Assembly (NCBI GenBank): GCA_900550625.1
Contig: URSW01000048.1
Location: 1 to 9,359 of the forward strand
Source of the DNA: an uncultured Eubacteriales bacterium
Lineage (GTDB): Bacteria; Bacillota; Clostridia; Oscillospirales; CAG-272
DNA length: 9,359 nucleotides
Direction of reading: 5' to 3'
Part shown: positions 6,170-9,359 of the stretch, one piece after another
How the letters are laid out: the number at the start of each line of letters is the position of its first letter
Position numbering within the stretch: the stretch's first letter is position 1
Program-made: the position numbers and the translations under genes
Notes under the pieces: generated by a model
Databases searched by the model: none
Seen by the model: only the letters and a program-made list of their open reading frames with translations
Told to the model about the DNA's origin: nothing

Positions 6170-6207
6170 TCGGAATGAAAATAGTCTTTTTTGCGTTTTT
6201 CTTCCGA
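6170..6207. promoter_or_regulatory. Candidate shared operator between divergent promoters
   Basis: TCGGAATGAAAA (6170-6181) and TTTTCTTCCGA (6197-6207) are inverted copies except for one extra base. The centre of the pair lies about 4 nt from the midpoint of the two divergent -35 boxes. A regulator bound here could control both the propeller cluster and the secreted protein gene. This is inferred from symmetry and position only. Confidence 0.35.
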
Positions 6208-6221
6208 TTCCTCAATTTCTA

Positions 6222-6250
6222 TTGACAAAAATACCGTTTTGTGATAAAAT
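6222..6250 (+). promoter_or_regulatory. Near-consensus sigma-A promoter for the secreted dockerin-like protein
   Basis: TTGACA (6222-6227), a 17-nt spacer and TAAAAT (6245-6250) with TG at the extended -10 position. Predicted start near 6257, leaving a leader of about 30 nt that contains GGAGG at 6277-6281. Confidence 0.85.
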
Positions 6251-6288
6251 CCACAGTTGAACAAGACAAATACAACGGAGGAACGATA

Positions 6289-7230
6289 ATGAAGAAAATA
6301 CTTGCGTTTTTGCTTTGCGCCGTGATGACGCTTTCAGTATGCGTCGCCGCATTTCCCGCGCATGCTGCGGATAACTGCACCGACGGGATCACCCCCGGCG
6401 ACGTAAACGGCGACGGCAGCGTCGGAATGAAGGATATAATTATACTTATTCGCAACCTTTCGGATTACCCCGTGACGATAAACGAGGCAAACTCGGATAC
6501 GCTTCACGACGGCAAGATCGATATGAAGGATCTTATTCAGCTTATCAAAGCGCTTGCGGGATGGAAGGAGGTTCGCCTCTGCCATTGGGATACCAAGGAG
6601 GAGACTGTTGCCGCCGACTGTCTGAACGGAGGAAAAGCGAAGCTCACCTGCAAGGTCTGCGGAGACAGTGCCGAGGTCGATACGCGCCCGCTCGGTCACG
6701 ACTTCGATATGAGAGTGACGGGCAAGTGCACACGCTGCGACGAGAAATCCCCCGATTACGCATATGTCGTATACAGACATTACCTCCTCGGATATCAGAG
6801 CGTGTACATCGACGGCAGAGACGAGGAGAACGGGTTTTCGTTCAGGATCGAGAATATGGAGGTCGAGAACAAGATTCTTGCGCTTGTCTCCGTAGCTGAC
6901 GACGACGAAAACGGTCTCACGTTCGGTATTCAGCTTGAGCCCGGAAAAGCGCCGTGTAAATTTTTCGCATATCTCACGGATGCCGGGGAGATGTTTTATT
7001 GGGAAGGCAAAATCACCCCCGATAAATTTAACGCCGATACCGGAAGCGGCATAACGGTTACCCGGACCGAGCCCGCACTCGGCGCCGAGGATGCCAAGAG
7101 CATAAGAGAATTCAGCGTGCTGTTTTCGGCTCTTGCAATCGCGGGAACCGAGCAGATGATCTCCGAGTCCGGAATCGACGATATCTCGATTGAGGACTTC
7201 GGATTCGAGTCCGTGACCGCCGCCGGCTGA
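6289..7230 (+). CDS. Secreted protein with dockerin-like repeats and uncharacterised C-terminal domain
   Basis: A 313-residue protein. ATG at 6289 has GGAGG 7 nt upstream and a strong promoter, and begins a classic signal peptide (MKK, hydrophobic 4-22, cleavage likely after AHA at 24-26). Residues 35-92 form two dockerin type I-like segments: the first calcium loop is canonical (D38, N40, D42, G43, D49), the second, ending in DGKIDMKDLIQLIKAL, keeps D70, D74 and D81 but has Leu at the third ligand. Residues 98-151 contain cysteine pairs (CKVC at 121-124, CTRC at 147-150) and an LGHDFD motif like those in Clostridia surface proteins. Residues 155-313 form a beta-rich, acidic domain (e.g. GLTFGIQLEPG, AYLTDAGEMFYWEGKI) that I do not recognise. 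No cell-wall anchor is seen. It may be a soluble or cohesin-bound extracellular protein; no enzyme function is claimed. Confidence 0.85.
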   Translation: MKKILAFLLCAVMTLSVCVAAFPAHAADNCTDGITPGDVNGDGSVGMKDIIILIRNLSDYPVTINEANSDTLHDGKIDMKDLIQLIKALAGWKEVRLCHWDTKEETVAADCLNGGKAKLTCKVCGDSAEVDTRPLGHDFDMRVTGKCTRCDEKSPDYAYVVYRHYLLGYQSVYIDGRDEENGFSFRIENMEVENKILALVSVADDDENGLTFGIQLEPGKAPCKFFAYLTDAGEMFYWEGKITPDKFNADTGSGITVTRTEPALGAEDAKSIREFSVLFSALAIAGTEQMISESGIDDISIEDFGFESVTAAG

Positions 7231-7377
7231 TATACCGTGCTGATCGCCCTGTCGGTTTATCCGATGCGGCCGGATGAACAGTCTGCCCGGGACGATCGCC
7301 CCGGACGGCGTGCTTTGCCGCGTGTCCGATCTCCGGCGAGCTTTGCCGCCGTGTATTTCCCGACCCGATCTCAAAAT

Positions 7378-7445
7378 AAAAATCCCCCTCACCCCGCCTG
7401 CCCGGTCGAACGATCGGCATACGGCTTTCGTGCGGGGGATTTTTT
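7378..7445 (+). terminator. Intrinsic terminator downstream of the secreted protein gene
   Basis: AAAAATCCCCC (7378-7388) pairs perfectly over 11 bp with GGGGGATTTTT (7434-7444), ending in a six-T run (7440-7445). The 45-nt loop holds a nested hairpin (CCGGTCG with CGATCGG). It lies about 150 nt after the stop codon. The A-tract makes it potentially bidirectional. Confidence 0.8.
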
Positions 7446-7601
7446 CTGCTCCGACGCGGCGGGATTTTGCGAACTTGCGAAGCCGCGCGGGGCTTTCGAT
7501 AAAACGTGTGTGGGGCGGCGAATCGCTGAACTGCGCAAGGCTTCCGCCGCACCGCCGCACAGCGTATTGCTCCTGCGCGCGCCGATGCGAAAATGCGAAA
7601 A

Positions 7602-7635
7602 TCGGCATCACTCCCGAAATAAGGAGCGATGCCGA
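7602..7635 (-). terminator. Intrinsic terminator downstream of the HAD phosphatase
   Basis: TCGGCATC (7602-7609) pairs with GATGCCGA (7628-7635), and inside it CTCC (7611-7614) pairs with GGAG (7623-7626) around an 8-nt loop, with one A/C mismatch. On the minus strand it is followed by a four-T run, 19 nt beyond the HAD stop codon. Confidence 0.75.
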
Positions 7636-7654
7636 AAAGCATCATACGGTCAGC

Positions 7655-8312
7655 TCAGAGCGACGCGATCACACCGCCGAGCGCTTCGGGAGAGGTACAG
7701 AGCGCCTCGGCTCCCGCCGCCTTGAGGATCTCGCGCGAACGGTATCCCCATGTGACCCCGACGGGATGCATGAGAGCGTTGCGCCCGGTCTTCATATCAA
7801 CATCGCTGTCACCGACAAACGCACATTCACCGGCTGTCACCCCGAGCTCCGAGATCGCGCGCTCGAGCGAGAGCGGATCGGGCTTCGTCGGGATACCCTC
7901 GACCTGACCGTGGACGCTGTCGAACACCCCTGGGAAGATGTCGCCGATGATCTTCTTGACGAACGGCTCCTGCTTGTTTGAGAGAACGCCGAGACGGTAC
8001 GTCTTTTTCAGTTCGGAAAGAGCCTTTGCAATTCCGTCGTAGGGACGGGTCGCATTGCCGCAGCACTTTGCATAGCAGTCGTTGTACTTTTTGAGAGCGC
8101 GCGTCACCGATTCGTCGTCAATGGATGAGTATGAGCCGTCCGGCATCGAATCCGCAACGAAGTTTCGCGCACCGCGGTTTATGAAGCGGAGCAGCTCCTC
8201 GCGGGCGCTCCGCCCAGCCGAACGAGCGGAGCATGGCGTTCATCGCCTCTCTGAGATCCTCCATGGTGTCGCAGAGCGTGCCGTCGAGATCGAAAATAAT
8301 TGCTTTTATCAT
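7655..8312 (-). pseudogene. HAD-superfamily hydrolase (phosphoglycolate phosphatase-like), split by a +1 frameshift
   Basis: Two overlapping minus-strand frames join into one HAD subfamily IA phosphatase. The first, from ATG 8312 (GGAG 5 nt upstream), gives MIKAIIFDLDGTLCDT with nucleophile D8 and acid/base D10, through FGWAER. After R36 the reading must skip one base in the CCC run (complement of 8203-8205) and continues REELLRFINRGARNFVADS, then the rest of the cap and core. Motif II is LGVLSNKQ, motif III lysine is in TKPDPLSLERA, and motif IV is CAFVGDSDVDM. Restored length is 218 residues, normal for Gph/PgmB-type enzymes acting on small phosphate esters. All catalytic motifs survive, so this is either recent inactivation, a sequencing or assembly error in a short C run, or less likely recoding. 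It lies downstream of pduL beyond a terminator. Confidence 0.88.
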
Positions 8313-8408
8313 AATTTCTCCGTGTCTGTCGGACGCGGCAGCGCCGCCGATGCGCTTTTCGAATAAAGCCGCTTCGCCGCGCGCCGTACACGCGTTTCCC
8401 GGATTAAC

Positions 8409-8433
8409 GAAAACGGGGGGATCCCCCGTTTTC
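8409..8433 (-). terminator. Intrinsic terminator downstream of pduL
   Basis: GAAAACGGGGG (8409-8419) and CCCCCGTTTTC (8423-8433) form a perfect 11-bp stem with a GAT loop and a T4 side on either strand. It lies 5 nt beyond the pduL stop, separating it from the HAD gene. Its GGGGGATCC core resembles the terminator at 2601-2645. Confidence 0.85.
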
Positions 8434-8438
8434 AAAGA

Positions 8439-9014
8439 TTATTTGATTATTTCGCCGTAGCACTCGCCGAATGCGCACGCTGCGTTCGATTCGTCGGTGT
8501 CGATGTGCATCGCGGGAGCGAATTTGGGGCTTACGCGACATACGACATCGCCGAACACGGTGCTTCTCTCGTCGGAGTCGATCTTGACGCTTACGACCTG
8601 CTTGTCCTCAAGTCCGAACGTTTCGGCGGTTGCGGGATCGAGGTGTATGTGACGTTTTGCGGCGATAACGCCTTCGGTAAGCTCGACCTCTCCGCAGGGT
8701 CCGACGAGCTTGCAGGGAGCGGAGCCGGCAACGTCGCCGCTCTCGCGGACGGGAGCCGTAACACCGAGCGAGCGTGCGTCGGTGAGGGATACCTCAACCT
8801 GTGCCGCGCTCCGTGCGGGTCCGAGAATGATCACGTTCGGAATGGACTTCTTCGGTCCGACGACGGTCACGCGCTCCTCGCAGGCGAACTGTCCGGGCTG
8901 GCTGAGATCCTTCTTGGGGGTGAGGGACGCGCCCTCGCCGAAGAGAATTGCGATCTGCTCCTCGGTGACGTGGACGTGACGCGCCGAGGTTTCAACTAAA
9001 ATCTTGTCTGACAT
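8439..9014 (-). CDS. pduL: Phosphate propanoyltransferase / phosphotransacylase PduL
   Basis: A 191-residue zinc-dependent phosphotransacylase that interconverts acyl-CoA and acyl-phosphate (propanoyl or acetyl). It is structurally unrelated to the Pta enzyme and links acyl-CoA to ATP formation through acyl kinases. Both duplicated halves show: SARHVHVTEEQ, DLSQPGQFACEERVTVVGPKK, ILGPARSAAQVEVSLTDARSLG, then GVIAAKRHIHLDP and PAMHIDTDESNAA. Candidate metal ligands are H13, H15, E74, H122, H124 and H170. It starts directly at the first domain, lacking the N-terminal encapsulation helix of microcompartment PduL, and no shell genes are near, so I infer a cytosolic role in acetate or propionate fermentation. 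GGAGG (complement of 9023-9027) lies 8 nt before the start. It follows typA by 54 nt and is closed by its own terminator. Confidence 0.95.
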   Translation of the reverse strand: MSDKILVETSARHVHVTEEQIAILFGEGASLTPKKDLSQPGQFACEERVTVVGPKKSIPNVIILGPARSAAQVEVSLTDARSLGVTAPVRESGDVAGSAPCKLVGPCGEVELTEGVIAAKRHIHLDPATAETFGLEDKQVVSVKIDSDERSTVFGDVVCRVSPKFAPAMHIDTDESNAACAFGECYGEIIK

Positions 9015-9068
9015 TTTTGTTTCCTCCGTATTTTTATATGTATATTTTTGATTTGCACACCGGACTTA

Positions 9069-9359
9069 TCAAAGCCCCTTTTTCTTTTTCGCCTGATCCT
9101 TGAGACGCTGCTCGGTGCTGAGCGTTCTCTTGCGGAGGCGTATCGACTTCGGAGTGACCTCAATGAGCTCATCCTCCGCGATAAACTCAATCGCCTCTTC
9201 AAGGCTGAATATGATCGGCGGTGTCAGGCGGAGCGCTTCGTCCGCGCCCGTCGAGCGGATCGCGGTGAGGTGCTTCTTTTTGCACACGTTTACGGCGATA
9301 TCCTCCATCTTGGGGCACTGTCCGACGATCATTCCCTCATAGACGGGGGTCTGAACTCC
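9069..9359 (-). CDS. typA: Ribosome-associated GTPase TypA/BipA, C-terminal end (5' truncated by window edge)
   Basis: The last 96 residues of TypA/BipA, an elongation-factor-like translational GTPase that binds the 70S ribosome and supports ribosome assembly and stress adaptation. The frame is open to the window edge and reads GVQTPVYEGMIVGQ, MEDIAVNVCKKKHLTAIRS, DEALRLTPPIIFSLEEAIEFI and DELIEVTPKSIRLRKR, the strongly conserved TypA-specific C-terminal domain that contacts tRNA and the A site. It ends with a basic tail of four lysines before TGA. The GTPase and EF-G-like domains are outside the window, so about five sixths of a roughly 610-residue protein is missing. The Met at 9332 is internal. 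No terminator is seen between it and pduL, so read-through is possible. Confidence 0.96.
   Translation of the reverse strand, partial: GVQTPVYEGMIVGQCPKMEDIAVNVCKKKHLTAIRSTGADEALRLTPPIIFSLEEAIEFIAEDELIEVTPKSIRLRKRTLSTEQRLKDQAKKKKGL

Larger units (their letters stand above)
7231..7654. other. Intergenic region between convergent genes
   Basis: Apart from two terminator hairpins (7378-7445 and 7602-7635), these 424 nt hold no convincing gene, RNA gene or promoter. The open frames crossing it have arginine-rich, low-complexity translations and pass through both terminators. Confidence 0.6.

Noticed and set aside
7477..7500. CGAAGCC...GGCTTTCG hairpin as another terminator
   Set aside because: Imperfect stem and no T-run on either strand at the right place.
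6334..7611. 425-codon minus-strand open frame across the secreted protein gene
   Set aside because: Antisense shadow: it runs through a strong terminator, while the plus frame has promoter, ribosome site, signal peptide and dockerin-like motifs.
9015..9068. Promoter between typA and pduL
   Set aside because: The gap is AT-rich with TATA-like hexamers, but no -35 box at proper spacing was found.
1..9359. CRISPR array, insertion sequence, tRNA or rRNA genes
   Set aside because: No regularly spaced repeats, transposase-like frames with terminal repeats, cloverleaf or rRNA-like sequence were seen.

Overview
The window looks like a chromosomal stretch of an anaerobic, fairly GC-rich Bacillota, most likely a gut-type Clostridia (Oscillospirales/Christensenellales-like). 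The reasons are the rimO-pgsA gene pair, a secreted protein with a dockerin-like calcium-binding repeat pair, a stand-alone PduL phosphotransacylase, GGAG/GGAGG ribosome binding sites, and U-tailed hairpin terminators with GGGGGATCC-type cores. Species-level assignment is inference; no rRNA or tRNA gene is visible.

Layout. (1) 1-2412, plus strand: the 3' half of rimO (ribosomal protein S12 methylthiotransferase), pgsA (phosphatidylglycerophosphate synthase) and an AKR5-type aldo/keto reductase. (2) 2413-3228: a long, mostly non-coding stretch with a strong 20-bp terminator hairpin, GC palindromes, an exact T5A5T5A5 block, and right behind it a 38-residue membrane microprotein with a GTG start. 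(3) 3229-6082, minus strand: a cluster transcribed as BNR/sialidase-like beta-propeller, nitroreductase, Gfo/Idh/MocA dehydrogenase, ending in a hairpin terminator. It starts from a perfect TTGACA-17-TATAAT promoter. (4) 6289-7230, plus strand, divergent from the cluster: a secreted protein with signal peptide, dockerin-like repeats, Cys pairs and a C-terminal domain I do not recognise, driven by its own near-consensus promoter. An inverted repeat lies midway between the two promoters. (5) 7655-9359, minus strand: the 3' end of typA/bipA, pduL, and a HAD-family phosphatase broken by a one-base frameshift.

How they fit. rimO, pgsA and typA are housekeeping. PduL probably interconverts acyl-CoA and acyl-phosphate in fermentation; it has no microcompartment targeting extension. 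The minus-strand cluster reads as a small intracellular sugar or sugar-derivative processing unit (propeller hydrolase or lectin-like protein, flavin reductase, NAD(P)-sugar dehydrogenase), and the facing secreted protein may be co-regulated with it. Substrates cannot be named from sequence.

The most interesting items are the divergent cluster with its candidate shared operator, the orphan secreted protein, the unannotated microprotein with its unusual A/T block, a near-identical 23-nt leader before two unrelated oxidoreductase genes, and the HAD frameshift.
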